DNA of 64,000 nucleotides from contig NZ_JAAGVY010000003.1 in NCBI RefSeq assembly GCF_010686655.1, forward strand, positions 62,001 through 126,000, in the 5' to 3' direction. Below, piece after piece: positions 35,350 to 44,574 of the stretch (position 1 is its first letter; every line of letters starts with the position of its first letter). A program made the position numbers and the translations under genes. This stretch comes from Cryomorpha ignava. Lineage in GTDB: Bacteria > Bacteroidota > Bacteroidia > Flavobacteriales_D > Cryomorphaceae. Below the pieces are notes generated by a model. The model saw only the letters and a program-made list of their open reading frames with translations, was not told the origin of the DNA and ran no database searches.

Positions 35350-37113
35350 TTATTCCCAAATGCTTGTTCGCTTTAAAGTAAATGAAAGAATTATTCCCGA
35401 AATTACGACGGTAATCAAGTACATTCCGGCTTCAAACCATTCGGCAAAAATTATCTTCCCGGTTAAAAAGAGCACGCTGTAGGCCAAGACTACAGAGCTT
35501 ATCCAACATACGAGAAGAGCGGGTATATTGTTCTTCTTTTTTTCATCTTTCAGTGCAAATCCACTCCAATTACCATCAGGTCTTACCTGATTGTAAAATT
35601 TTTGAAGCGTTTCTACAGATTCAGGTTTTGTAATGTAAGTAGCCACTATCCAGGCCACTGTGGTGAATGCGACTGTAAAAAAGAAGCTGTCTGGAAATTG
35701 CCAACCCATAACAAATCTCGAAATGGTATAAGCTACAAAAGGAGCAATGGTAGCCACTATTTCGCTCCATGCGTTTATGCGCCACCAATACCAACGCAGG
35801 ATAAGCACGAGTCCGAGTCCGGCGCCGCATTCCATAATAAATGACCACACACCACTAATAGATGTCATTTGGGTAGTAACCGCCAGCCCAAGAGCCATTA
35901 GCACCAGAGTAACAATACGCGACATGTCCACAAATCTCTTCTCACTGGCATCTGGTTTTATAAACCTTTTGTAAACGTCGTTTACCAAATACCCGGCTCC
36001 CCAATTGAGCTGGGTGGATATAGTGCTGAGGTATGCGGCTAAAAATGAAGCGAGAAGCACACCTTTTAACCCTATCGGCAAAAAGTCGCGCATGGCCCAA
36101 ACATAACCTTTTCCAAATTCGCCGGCTGCAATACCAGGATTGTCTATTGGGCTGATAGAAGGGTAAATAACGAGACAAGACAAAGCCACCAAAATCCAAG
36201 GCCAGGGGCGAAGGCAATAATGTGCAACTTGAAATAATAGTGTGGCATAAACAGCACCTTTTTCTGTTTTGGTACTCATCATACGCTGCGCTACATAGCC
36301 ACCACCGCCGGGTTCCTGTCCGGGATACCAGCTTGACCACCACTGAATACCGATGTATGCAAAAAATGCTCCCGCACTGATCGCAAGCGTATTCCCATCA
36401 AGCGATCCATCGCCTAAGGAAGGAAAGAAGTTGAACGTAGATGGTGGCAAAGCTGCCTTTAGTCCGGCAATTCCGCCTACTTCGGGGCTGCTTACCACAA
36501 TTACTGAAAGAATAATTGTACCGGTAATTGCAAATATAAATTGAACGACATCAGTTACCGCCACTCCCCAAATCCCCGAAAGGGAAGTATATGCCGCTGC
36601 CAATAGCATCGTGGCACCCAGAACCATGTAAACCGTTTGGGTTTCGAGTCCAAAAAATTCTTGAATGATAGAAATCATGGCCAGGTTTACCCAGCCTATA
36701 ATCATTACATTCATAAAAAGACCTAGATAAAGTGCTTTAAAGCATCGGAGTATTGCAGCCGGTTTTCCGCCGTAGCGCAGCTCAATAAGCTCTATTTCGG
36801 TAAGTACGCCCGCGCGCCGCCACAGCTTTGCGAAAAAGAAAGTGGTAAGCATACCACCCGCCAGGAAGCTCCACCAAAGCCAGTTTCCTGAAATTCCATT
36901 TTGACCAACCAATTCCGTAACAGCCAGAGGTGTATCGGCGGCAAAAGTAGTGGCTACCATAGAAATACCCGCCACAACCCAGGGCATATTTCTATCGCCC
37001 AAAAAGAAACTAAGCAAGCTTTTCGAAGCTCTTTTGCGAAAATAAAGCCCAATTAATAAGCTTAAAATCAAAAATAGAGCAATTATTGCCCAGTCTATCC
37101 AGTGTAATCCCAT
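35350..37113 (-). CDS. Sodium:solute symporter family protein
   Basis: A 587-residue transporter of the SSS family with about 13-14 membrane segments. Typical features are the N-terminal GLHWIDWAIIALFLILSLLIGLYFRKRA, SLLSFFLGDRNMPWVVAGISMVATTFAADTPLAVTELVGQNG (TM2, sodium-site region), and LLASFLAAYLSTISTQLNWGAGYLVNDVYKRF, the conserved segment that contains Na2-site Ser/Thr. Bacteroidota versions of this subgroup often import sugars or sialic acid-like solutes, but the substrate cannot be read from sequence. Monocistronic and divergent from priA. Confidence 0.9.
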   Translation of the reverse strand: MGLHWIDWAIIALFLILSLLIGLYFRKRASKSLLSFFLGDRNMPWVVAGISMVATTFAADTPLAVTELVGQNGISGNWLWWSFLAGGMLTTFFFAKLWRRAGVLTEIELIELRYGGKPAAILRCFKALYLGLFMNVMIIGWVNLAMISIIQEFFGLETQTVYMVLGATMLLAAAYTSLSGIWGVAVTDVVQFIFAITGTIILSVIVVSSPEVGGIAGLKAALPPSTFNFFPSLGDGSLDGNTLAISAGAFFAYIGIQWWSSWYPGQEPGGGGYVAQRMMSTKTEKGAVYATLLFQVAHYCLRPWPWILVALSCLVIYPSISPIDNPGIAAGEFGKGYVWAMRDFLPIGLKGVLLASFLAAYLSTISTQLNWGAGYLVNDVYKRFIKPDASEKRFVDMSRIVTLVLMALGLAVTTQMTSISGVWSFIMECGAGLGLVLILRWYWWRINAWSEIVATIAPFVAYTISRFVMGWQFPDSFFFTVAFTTVAWIVATYITKPESVETLQKFYNQVRPDGNWSGFALKDEKKKNNIPALLVCWISSVVLAYSVLFLTGKIIFAEWFEAGMYLITVVISGIILSFTLKRTSIWE

Positions 37114-37206
37114 AAGTCAATAAAGTAGGTGCAAAATAACCAGTACATTAAACCGTTTTTTGACAGGTATTAAAAACTTGCCACTATCAAATGTTGGTAA
37201 TTTAGG

Positions 37207-37214
37207 TAAGTTTG
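37207..37214 (+). promoter_or_regulatory. Bacteroidota -7 promoter box that decides the priA start
   Basis: TAAGTTTG is an exact TAnnTTTG match. It contains the in-frame TTG at 37212, which therefore lies upstream of transcription start and cannot be the initiation codon. Confidence 0.5.
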
Positions 37215-37250
37215 TCCTCCCTTTTTTCCCTGCAAAAATCAAAATATAGT

Positions 37251-39713
37251 TTGAAAACTTATTTCGCCGAAATACTCCTTCCGCTTGCCGTTCCCAATTC
37301 GTTCACCTACCGCATTCCCAAAAATATGGAGCCATACGTGCATCTGGGCTTGCGTGTGGTAGTGCCTTTCGGCAAACAAAAAATATTGACGGGAATTGTA
37401 ATTTCTATTCACGAAACACCGCCCAGCGCATATGTGGCAAAGTACATTGATTCATTGCTTGATGATGAAGCCATTGTTACACCACAGCAAATTCAGTTTT
37501 GGGAATGGATGGCAGGTTATTATTTGTGCAACCGGGGCGATATTTTGCTTGCTGCATTACCAGGCGGTTTGAGGCTTGCCAGCGAATCAAAGTATATTTT
37601 AAACCCGGCTTTTGATGGAGATTTGTCGCGGTTTAATGAGCGAGAATGTCAATTGATTGAAATTTTGAGTAAGCGAGAAGTGCTTGACAGTAAGGAGGTT
37701 TCTGAAGCGCTTGGAATAAAGAGCATTCAAAAAACATTAAAAAATCTACTTGAAGGTGAGGCCATTTTGATAATGGAAGATCTGAAAGAGCGCTACAAGC
37801 CAAAGTTGGAGACTTATGTGAAATTGAGCGATGGTGTGAACGATGAAGACGGACTGGAAGCAGCTTTCAAAGCGGTGCAATCGGCAGCTCGCCAGGAAGA
37901 AGCGCTGATGATGTATATTCAACTTAGCAATCGCTATGGCGACATTATTCACGAAGTTAAAAAAACGGTGCTCCAAAAGCGGGCGAATGTAACTTCTTCG
38001 GTGGTGAAAGATTTGGTTAAAAAAGGAATTTTTGAACTTGAAGAACGCGAAGTGGGTCGCTTGCCGAAAGTGGAAGAAGGCAAAACGGAAGAGGTGGAAT
38101 TTAATGAGTTTCAGCTTAAAGCATTGACAGAAATCAAATCGCTTTTTGAAACCAAAGACACTGTTTTGCTTCACGGAATTACATCATCCGGAAAGACCGA
38201 GATATACACACACCTCATTCGCGAGCAGCTCGATAAAGGAAAGCAGGTGCTCTATATCCTTCCGGAAATAGCGCTCACCACTCAAATGATTCAGCGGCTG
38301 CAGCGTTATTTTGGAAATACGGTGGCGGTTTACCACTCTAAGTTTAATCAAAATGAGCGCGTAGAAATTTGGAATCTGGTATTAAAAAACGATGGTGAAA
38401 GAGGAAGTCTTATTCTTGGAGCCCGAAGCGCTGTTTTTCTGCCATTTTCAAATTTGGGACTGGTGATTGTAGATGAGGAGCATGAGACTTCTTTTAAGCA
38501 GTTTGAACCGGCTCCGCGCTACCATGCACGCGATTCTGCTATAGTGCTAGCTTCAATTCATGGTGCTAAAACCCTTCTCGGCTCGGCAACTCCTTCGTAT
38601 GAATCGGTTTACAATGCGAAAATGGGAAAGTACGGATATGTTACCATCAATGAGCGCTATGGTGGAATGGAGCTTCCCGAAATTACGACCGCTTCACTGA
38701 GCAAAAAAAATGCACCAACGGGATATTTTACCCAGGAATTGCTCAAAGAGATAAAAGGTTCACTCGACTTGAAAGAACAAGTTATTCTTTTTCAGAATAG
38801 GAGAGGATATGCACCGGTGCTTCTTTGCGAAATGTGTGGCTGGTCGCCGGAGTGCACGCGATGTGATGTTACGCTTACATTTCACAAATCGCAAGACAGA
38901 TTGGTTTGTCACTATTGCGGAAGCAAATATCAATCACCTCATTTATGCGCGGCCTGCGGTTCGCACAAGCTCAAGTTGGCAGGGTTTGGTACGGAACGGA
39001 TTGAAGAAGAAATTCTAATCCAGTTTCCAGATGCCAAGGTTGCCAGACTCGATCTGGATAGCACGCGTACAAAATACGGATATCAAAAAATTCTCAGTGA
39101 TTTTCAAGATGGATTTATTGATATTCTAATTGGTACACAGATGGTTACCAAAGGACTCGACTTTGGAAAAGTAAATCTGGTGGGTATTCTCAATGCCGAT
39201 CTATTGCTGAAATTTCCCGATTTTAGATCCACAGAGCGCGGATTTCAGCTGATGACTCAGGTAGCAGGTAGGGCAGGGCGCCGGCAAAAAAGAGGGAAAG
39301 TTATTATTCAAAGCCATGACCCGCAACAATGGGTAATACAACAAGTGGTGGAAGGAAATTATGATGCCGTAGCAAAAAAGGAATTGGGCGAAAGACGAAA
39401 ATTTCTTTATCCGCCTTTTGCCAGATTAATTATGCTCACATTCCGCCACAAGCAAGTAGAATTGGTTGATTTTACAGCGGCTTCTTATCACAAAGAGCTA
39501 TGTGCATTTATTGACGAAGCCAATGTTTTGGGACCCGAGTATCCCGCCGTTTCCAGAGTTAAAAACCGATTTAATAAGCACATTATTATTAAGATCGATC
39601 GAAAGTTTAATATCGCCACTGTGAAGGCAAAAATCCATAGCCTCAACAATCGTTTTTTCAGCGATAAGCAATTTAAAGAGGTTCGGCTTATTATTAATGT
39701 AGATCCGCAGTAG
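37251..39713 (+). CDS. priA: Primosomal protein N' (replication restart helicase)
   Basis: An 820-residue PriA. The DNA-binding domain opens with [22 protein letters not shown]. The helicase has Walker [13 protein letters not shown], a DEEH box ([15 protein letters not shown]) and GSATPSYES. The zinc-binding insert holds four CxxC pairs within [17 protein letters not shown]...CHYCGSKY...CAACGSHKL. Motifs V/VI are [14 protein letters not shown] and QVAGRAGR. PriA reloads DnaB at stalled forks. TTG 37251 begins the canonical N-terminus. The upstream TTG at 37212 sits inside the promoter box, and no ATG is available. Confidence 0.96.
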   Translation: MKTYFAEILLPLAVPNSFTYRIPKNMEPYVHLGLRVVVPFGKQKILTGIVISIHETPPSAYVAKYIDSLLDDEAIVTPQQIQFWEWMAGYYLCNRGDILLAALPGGLRLASESKYILNPAFDGDLSRFNERECQLIEILSKREVLDSKEVSEALGIKSIQKTLKNLLEGEAILIMEDLKERYKPKLETYVKLSDGVNDEDGLEAAFKAVQSAARQEEALMMYIQLSNRYGDIIHEVKKTVLQKRANVTSSVVKDLVKKGIFELEEREVGRLPKVEEGKTEEVEFNEFQLKALTEIKSLFETKDTVLLHGITSSGKTEIYTHLIREQLDKGKQVLYILPEIALTTQMIQRLQRYFGNTVAVYHSKFNQNERVEIWNLVLKNDGERGSLILGARSAVFLPFSNLGLVIVDEEHETSFKQFEPAPRYHARDSAIVLASIHGAKTLLGSATPSYESVYNAKMGKYGYVTINERYGGMELPEITTASLSKKNAPTGYFTQELLKEIKGSLDLKEQVILFQNRRGYAPVLLCEMCGWSPECTRCDVTLTFHKSQDRLVCHYCGSKYQSPHLCAACGSHKLKLAGFGTERIEEEILIQFPDAKVARLDLDSTRTKYGYQKILSDFQDGFIDILIGTQMVTKGLDFGKVNLVGILNADLLLKFPDFRSTERGFQLMTQVAGRAGRRQKRGKVIIQSHDPQQWVIQQVVEGNYDAVAKKELGERRKFLYPPFARLIMLTFRHKQVELVDFTAASYHKELCAFIDEANVLGPEYPAVSRVKNRFNKHIIIKIDRKFNIATVKAKIHSLNNRFFSDKQFKEVRLIINVDPQ

Positions 39714-39720
39714 TCCATAA

Positions 39721-39804
39721 GCAATAGGCAATGGGCAATGGGCAATAGGCAATTTGCAATAGGCAACGGGCAATTTGCAATAGGCAACGGGCAATAGGCA
39801 ATAA
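39721..39804 (+). repeat. Twelve tandem heptamers (GCAAtag-type)
   Basis: Twelve consecutive 7-bp units begin with GCAA (GCAATAG, GCAATGG, GCAATTT, GCAACGG and similar), in uninterrupted phase just after the priA stop. Similar low-complexity intergenic strings occur in other Bacteroidota. Related heptamers in reverse orientation lie beyond the next gene (40793-40918). Confidence 0.9.
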
Positions 39805-39827
39805 CATCGATCTTAATTACTACTCAA

Positions 39828-39900
39828 ACATCCGCACATCCGCACATCCGCACATCCACACATCCACACATCAGCACATCCACACCCGCACATCCACACA
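39828..39900 (+). repeat. Tandem octamer array (ACATCCGC-type)
   Basis: Nine units of the octamer ACATCCGC/ACATCCAC with minor variants (one shortened to six bases) follow the heptamer array by 23 bp. Simple-sequence DNA with no reading frame of interest. Confidence 0.85.
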
Positions 39901-39978
39901 TTTTTAACTTTCTGATAAATGCGCCATGCTAACAACCAAAGGCATTTTCTGCTATCTTGGCAGCCCTAATTTAAGGAT

Positions 39979-40734
39979 TTGAAAAACGTATTTGGTCAGT
40001 GGATTTTTGTAAAGAGATTGCTTATTTCTATTTTGGGAATAATCACCTGGCCTAGATTTGTTTGGACGAATAAGTCGGTAATAGCCGGAATGGAGGTTCT
40101 GGAAAAACTTCCTTCGGAAAATGTGGTTTTTGTTTCTAATCATCAAACTTACTTCGCCGATGTAATGCTTATGTATCACGCATTTAGTGCAGCGAAGTGG
40201 AAGTTGAAGCGCGGAATTCGAAATCCCTTATACTTGCTTTCGCCAAAAACAAATATCTATTATGTGGCAGCACTTGAGACGATGAAAAGCGGTTTTTTAC
40301 CTAAGCTTTTTGCTTATGGCGGTGCCGTTTCTGTGCAGCGCACCTGGCGCGAATCTGGCAAGGATGTAAAACGAGAAGTTAACCCCGAGGATCCTGAAAA
40401 TATCGGAAAAGCTATCCGTTCCGGTTGGTTAATTACTTTCCCGCAGGGTACCACCAAGCCTTTTGAACAGGGAAGAAAAGGAACTGCCCACCTTATTAAA
40501 GAGCATAAACCCATAGTTGTTCCTGTAAATATCGACGGTTTTAGAAGGGCATTTGACAAGAAGGGATTGAAAATTAAAAAACGCGATTCACGGTTATTAA
40601 TGAAAATTTACGATCCTTTAGAAATTGATTATGACGCCCCTGCGGAGGATATTCTTCATCAGATTATGTACGCCATTCGCCAAAGCCCCGAATTTATGAA
40701 GGTCAATTTGCTGCATGAAGAGAATGAGAAGTAA
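39979..40734 (+). CDS. 1-acyl-sn-glycerol-3-phosphate acyltransferase-like protein
   Basis: A 251-residue PlsC-superfamily enzyme expected to acylate lysophosphatidic acid in phospholipid synthesis. A hydrophobic N-terminus (FVKRLLISILGIITWPRFVW) is followed by the acceptor motif SNHQTYFADVML. His and Asp are separated by five residues here, not four as in the classical HX4D box. FPQGTTKPF is the substrate-phosphate motif and PIVVPVNIDGFRRAF the fourth block. Close homologues in flavobacteria show the same spacing, as far as I recall. The start is TTG 39979, with no in-frame ATG before residue 38. Simple-repeat arrays lie on both sides. Confidence 0.85.
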   Translation: MKNVFGQWIFVKRLLISILGIITWPRFVWTNKSVIAGMEVLEKLPSENVVFVSNHQTYFADVMLMYHAFSAAKWKLKRGIRNPLYLLSPKTNIYYVAALETMKSGFLPKLFAYGGAVSVQRTWRESGKDVKREVNPEDPENIGKAIRSGWLITFPQGTTKPFEQGRKGTAHLIKEHKPIVVPVNIDGFRRAFDKKGLKIKKRDSRLLMKIYDPLEIDYDAPAEDILHQIMYAIRQSPEFMKVNLLHEENEK

Positions 40735-40792
40735 TTTTTTGCACTACTTACATCGGTACGTACTAAGTAATTTCTACTAAGCCAACCGGTGT

Positions 40793-40918
40793 CTATTGCT
40801 AATTGCCAATTGCAAATTCATCTCCACAAAACTGATCATGCCTATTGCTAATTGCCTATTGCCAATTCATCTCCACGAAACTGTCTGCCTATTGCTAATT
40901 GTCTATTGCAAATTGCCA
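40793..40918 (-). repeat. Reverse-oriented heptamer array with embedded 14-mers
   Basis: Heptamers CTATTGC, TAATTGC and CAATTGC (the complement of the GCAATAG-type units before the acyltransferase gene) recur in blocks. Between blocks, two copies of attcatctccac are embedded. A single isolated heptamer pair also lies at 40971-40984, running into the thioesterase stop. Confidence 0.85.
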
Positions 40919-40933
40919 ACTAAGCGACCTCAC

Positions 40934-40966
40934 GTGGTTATTGAGCGCAGTCGAAATGCAGCGCAG
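40934..40966. repeat. Dispersed intergenic element (gagcgcagtcgaaa type)
   Basis: The stretch around ttattgagcgcagtcgaaa resembles the short element with core GAGCGNAGTCGAA that is scattered through intergenic DNA of many Bacteroidota. Only one copy is present in this window, so identification rests on recognition, not on repetition here. Confidence 0.4.
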
Positions 40967-40980
40967 CAAGTAATTGCCAA

Positions 40981-41430
40981 TTAATCTCCATCACCTTCTC
41001 CCCCCAACATCATATTCTTCTCAACAGGATATGAATTAAATGTACCAAGCCCTTTACAAACTACGTTCATATTCTCATTTTCACAGTAAATTGTTCCCTC
41101 ACTGCTTATCAATCTGTTTCCTTCAAAAACCACTTGGCCGACTCCCACCAATTTATCACCCAGCTTAATTGGGGCAAAATAGTTGATTTTAAATTCCACG
41201 GTGCTCACCAGTCTATGTTTTTCGGTGGCAAGCGAGAGTGCTGATACGCCCAGAATTCCATCCATCATTGAGGCAATGGCTCCGCCATGTGCGGCGGCCG
41301 GATTGGATAAATGTTTTTCGGTAATTTCCATTCGGTACACTACTTTCCCTGGCTCAATTACGTTCAGTTCAAGACCCAGCAATGCACCAAAGGCATTTAC
41401 CTTATCGTATTTCTTTAGTATTTCGTTCAT
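40981..41430 (-). CDS. Hotdog-fold thioesterase, PaaI family
   Basis: A 149-residue hotdog protein. The core helix segment NPAAAHGGAIASMMDGILGVSAL carries the HGG motif of PaaI/YbgC-like acyl-CoA thioesterases, with the catalytic acid expected around the Asp of MMDG. The strands VEFKINYFAPIKLGDKLVGVGQVVFEGNRLISSEGTIY follow the usual layout. Such enzymes hydrolyse acyl-CoA or phenylacetyl-CoA thioesters. It is the last gene of the DUF1883 / cyclophilin / GGT operon, 8 bp after ggt. The C-terminal tail is a short Gly/Asp run (GGEGDGD). Confidence 0.85.
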   Translation of the reverse strand: MNEILKKYDKVNAFGALLGLELNVIEPGKVVYRMEITEKHLSNPAAAHGGAIASMMDGILGVSALSLATEKHRLVSTVEFKINYFAPIKLGDKLVGVGQVVFEGNRLISSEGTIYCENENMNVVCKGLGTFNSYPVEKNMMLGGEGDGD

Positions 41431-41438
41431 AGCATACT

Positions 41439-43145
41439 TTAATAGCCGGCTGTGGTATCGTCGGCGCGGGGGTCCCCACAGCTTTGTAATGTATTATTCG
41501 GGTTTACCAATATAGCGTCTACTCTTCCCAGCGAGGGAAAAAAATCAATTTCATGTCCAAGGGCTTTCAAAGAATCAAGCAATTCAGGCTCAAACCGGTT
41601 TTCTTCCATAAAAATAACATCGGGTAACCACTGGCTGTGAAATTTGGGTACTTCAATCGCTTCTTTCAAATTCATATCAAAAACAGCTGTATTCATAACC
41701 GTTTGAAATACAGATGTAATTATTGTAGAGCCTCCCGGTGACCCGGCAACCAGAAAAAGATTTCCATCTTTTTCTACTATAGTAGGCGTCATAGAGCTTA
41801 GCATTCGTTTTTCCGGCTGAATAGAATTGGCTTCTCCACCTATAAGGCCAAACATATTTGGCGTTCCAGGTTTTGAACTAAAGTCATCCATCTCATTATT
41901 CAGGAAAAATCCGGCTCCAACAACCATAATTTTGCTTCCGAAATGGCCGTTAAGTGTGGTCGTTACAGAAACGGCATTTCCTTCAGCATCTACAACACAC
42001 AGATGAGTAGTTTCTGTGGATTCTTTTCCTTTTTGAAACTTTCCTGCCTCAATATCTTTACTAGGCGTGGCAAGCGAGGCATCGAAATTGCCCATTCTCA
42101 CATTTAAATATTTTTGATCTAAAAGTTCCGAAACAGGTACTTTATAAAATTCAGGATCGCCAAGATGAACCGAACGGTCAGCGTAAACCCGGCGTTCCAT
42201 TTCTGTAATGAGGTGAAGGTATTCAACTGAATTATGCGCTATTCCATCGGTTTTAGCAGCTTCCCACATTTTGAGCAATTGTACTATAGCAACGCCACCG
42301 CTTGACGGAGGAGGCATGGAAATAATTTTATAGTTTTCAAAATCTGATTCTATCGGCTTACGCCAAATGGACTTGTAATTTGCCAAATCTGCTTTTGTGA
42401 TAATTCCACCGCCGGCTTTCATTTCTTCAATGATAAGTCCGGCAGTTCTACCCGAGTAGAATTCGTCTTCGCCATCTTTTGAAATTCGCTTTAGCGTTGC
42501 CGCCAAATTTGATTGTACGATAAGGTCACCTTCTTTCCAGATTTTATTCGTTACAAAAAATGGAATGGCGTTTTTGTTTCTCGCTTCAAAATCAGCTTTA
42601 TACTGGTTGAGTAAGCTCGCCTGGTTAGCCGTTATTTTAAAACCATTTTCTGCAAGATCTATAGCGGGAGCAATGAGCTTTTCCATTGGTAGTTTGCCAT
42701 ATTTTCGATGGCTTTCGTAAAGTCCACTAACCGATCCTGGAACACCAACGGCCATGTGGGTATCCAGGCTCCTGCCTTCAACAATCTCTCCGTTCTCGTC
42801 CTGATACATTTTTTCTGTCGCAGCTGCCGGTGCCTGCTCGCGAAAGTCGAGTGTGTTGGTGGTTCCATCAGCCATCCGAATGACCATAAAGCCACCGCCG
42901 CCAATATTCCCTGCCTGCGGATAGCATACCGCGAGAGCCCACTGAATGCCTACAGCCGCATCTATTGCATTGCCTCCTTGTTTCAAAATTTCTGCGCCTA
43001 TGCGCGCTGCTTCAGGATGTGCGCAAGCTACCGCAGCGGTGAGGCTATCGAGACTTTTGCCAATTTTAATTTCTGAATCAACAGGCTGCCCTGAGCCGTT
43101 TAAAAAAAGAAAGAAGCCAATGGCTAATACAAATAATCTTTTCAT
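41439..43145 (-). CDS. ggt: Gamma-glutamyltransferase
   Basis: A 568-residue proenzyme with a signal peptide (MKRLFVLAIGFFLFLNGSGQ), so it is periplasmic. The large-subunit motif AGNIGGGGFMVIRMADGTTNTLDFREQAP binds substrate. Autocleavage is expected before the Thr in ETTHLCVVDAEGNAVSVTTTLN (about residue 380), which yields the small subunit. Further small-subunit motifs are FFLNNEMDDFSSKPG and MLSSMTPTIV followed by AGSPGGSTIITSV. The enzyme cleaves glutathione and other gamma-glutamyl compounds. It starts directly after the cyclophilin stop, within a tight operon. Confidence 0.96.
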   Translation of the reverse strand: MKRLFVLAIGFFLFLNGSGQPVDSEIKIGKSLDSLTAAVACAHPEAARIGAEILKQGGNAIDAAVGIQWALAVCYPQAGNIGGGGFMVIRMADGTTNTLDFREQAPAAATEKMYQDENGEIVEGRSLDTHMAVGVPGSVSGLYESHRKYGKLPMEKLIAPAIDLAENGFKITANQASLLNQYKADFEARNKNAIPFFVTNKIWKEGDLIVQSNLAATLKRISKDGEDEFYSGRTAGLIIEEMKAGGGIITKADLANYKSIWRKPIESDFENYKIISMPPPSSGGVAIVQLLKMWEAAKTDGIAHNSVEYLHLITEMERRVYADRSVHLGDPEFYKVPVSELLDQKYLNVRMGNFDASLATPSKDIEAGKFQKGKESTETTHLCVVDAEGNAVSVTTTLNGHFGSKIMVVGAGFFLNNEMDDFSSKPGTPNMFGLIGGEANSIQPEKRMLSSMTPTIVEKDGNLFLVAGSPGGSTIITSVFQTVMNTAVFDMNLKEAIEVPKFHSQWLPDVIFMEENRFEPELLDSLKALGHEIDFFPSLGRVDAILVNPNNTLQSCGDPRADDTTAGY

Positions 43146-43964
43146 TTAGTCCTCTATTACTTCCATTTTCATAATTAACGGTTTCAATGGCCAGTCGCTA
43201 GCATCTGTTTCTACAAGCGACATTTTTTCTAAAACATCAAGACCTTCATATATTTCTCCAAAAACGGTATGCTCACCATCCAAATGCGGAGCGCCACCAA
43301 GTGTTCTATAAACCTGCCGTTTCCATTCCGGAATCTGCATTTCGTTATCACGTTCAATAGCGAGTAGCTGTGGCTCGGTGAATTTCTGTCCCTTCACGAA
43401 ATAAAAATTATAACCCGAAGAGCGCTTATCCGGATTTTCTTCGTAACGCCTGGCCATGGCCAGCGCACCTTTTTTATGCAAGTGCTGCTGATTAAATTCG
43501 GGCTCAAGCTCATAACTACCTATTAAAAGCCGCTTTATGTCTTCTTGCTCTTTGTCATTGTTACCGCCTTGCACCACAAAGTTCTCAACCACTCTGGTAA
43601 ATTCAGTATCATTGAAATACTCGCGCTTAACCAACATTAGAAAATTAGCGGAGTGCACCGGAGTATCGTCATAAAGTCGAAATTTTAAAACGCCCAATCG
43701 GGTAGTCAGTTTTATCTTTCTTTCTGAATTTTCTTTGAAATAAGAACGTAAAAACGCCTCGGCATTTTTAGAAGTCAACCTCGGAAATTCTCTTTCGAAG
43801 GATTTAACAGTCGTGTCAGCAGCACTCTGAGCAGAAGAATCAGAGGCTATTTCTGCATCACTTTCAGAAATAGATTGCTTTACTTCTTCAGATTGGCATC
43901 CGAGAAGAAATAATATTGAGAAAAACAGAAACACCTGTTTTATCTCTTTTAAGAATTCACTCAT
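43146..43964 (-). CDS. Cyclophilin-type peptidyl-prolyl isomerase, lipoprotein
   Basis: A 272-residue protein. The N-terminus MSEFLKEIKQVFLFFSILFLLGCQSEE gives a lipobox, followed by an Asp/Ser/Glu-rich linker to about residue 60. The cyclophilin domain includes LTTRLGVLKFRLYDDTPVHSANFLMLVKREYFNDTEFTRVVENFVVQGG, HKKGALAMAR, SSGYNFYFVKG and HTVFGEIYEGLDVLEKM. It lacks the full FHRV/W set of human cyclophilin A, as bacterial members usually do. It should fold proteins in the periplasm. Its ATG overlaps the upstream DUF1883 stop by one base. Confidence 0.93.
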   Translation of the reverse strand: MSEFLKEIKQVFLFFSILFLLGCQSEEVKQSISESDAEIASDSSAQSAADTTVKSFEREFPRLTSKNAEAFLRSYFKENSERKIKLTTRLGVLKFRLYDDTPVHSANFLMLVKREYFNDTEFTRVVENFVVQGGNNDKEQEDIKRLLIGSYELEPEFNQQHLHKKGALAMARRYEENPDKRSSGYNFYFVKGQKFTEPQLLAIERDNEMQIPEWKRQVYRTLGGAPHLDGEHTVFGEIYEGLDVLEKMSLVETDASDWPLKPLIMKMEVIED

Positions 43965-44308
43965 TATTCAAGCGTATCGTCGTATTCTTCAATTTTTTGA
44001 TGCGTTTCGTTTTGTTCAGCACCATTAAGCGTGCTGTAACGCGGCTTAATTAGCTTGGCTTTTCCGCTCACATTCAGCGGGTTGTGATAGGTGCCTTTTT
44101 CGATAATTGCGTGCCAAACGCCATCAAAGGGTACAGTAAATTCGGTGGGCGACGTTTCTGCATGGCCTCCGTGATATTGGTAAGTCCTACCACCTTTGTA
44201 CTTCGCAAACTGACTAGTATGAATTAAAAGCACCTTAGTAGGCTTGTCAAAATCTACGACTATACGTTCTTTGGCTTTCGCGGTGAAGGGTTGGTGTAAG
44301 AATTTCAT
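43964..44308 (-). CDS. DUF1883 domain protein
   Basis: A 114-residue soluble protein, starting at ATG 44308 (MKFLHQPFTAKAKERIVVDFDKPTKVLLIHTSQFAKYKGGRTYQYHGGHAETSP). That is the usual N-terminus of DUF1883 proteins. The upstream Met at 44350 would add 14 poorly conserved residues. The core includes FTVPFDGVWHAIIEKGTYHNPLNVSGKAKLI. DUF1883 also occurs as a domain in some TIR-linked proteins, but no TIR domain is present here, and its function is unknown. It is the first gene of the operon with the cyclophilin and ggt. Confidence 0.85.
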   Translation of the reverse strand: MKFLHQPFTAKAKERIVVDFDKPTKVLLIHTSQFAKYKGGRTYQYHGGHAETSPTEFTVPFDGVWHAIIEKGTYHNPLNVSGKAKLIKPRYSTLNGAEQNETHQKIEEYDDTLE

Positions 44309-44350
44309 GAGCCTGGATTTTAGACTGAAAATATACGAAATTTCTGACAT

Positions 44351-44395
44351 AAAAAGAAAAAAAGAAAAGCGAACTGCCTGAGGCGTGTTCGCTTT
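44351..44395 (-). terminator. Terminator of the HEPN-like gene
   Basis: On the minus strand a 9-bp stem AAAGCGAAC / GTTCGCTTT with a 12-nt loop (44366-44395) is followed by a long T-rich tract. It lies about 180 bp past the stop of the upstream gene. Confidence 0.88.
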
Positions 44396-44574
44396 CCGGT
44401 GCTCTGCTCAAAGCAACCATCAGAAGGTTTTTCCCGTTTGGGTTATTGTAAAGGTAAGAAAGATTGTGGCTGGTTGCTGGGCTTTTCCACCAACGTATCG
44501 GATCGTTTTAGCAATGGTTGAAAATAACGGAGATTCGGAAAATAGTGAATAGGAGGGGTTATTTAAAACCGCCA

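Noticed and set aside
35284-35359. N-terminal extension of the envelope lipoprotein to 35359
   Set aside because: It overlaps the end of the symporter gene and would put 25 residues in front of a clean lipobox.
39721-39900. CRISPR-like or tRNA-associated repeat
   Set aside because: Units of 7 and 8 bp without spacers are simple-sequence arrays. There is no cas gene or tRNA nearby.
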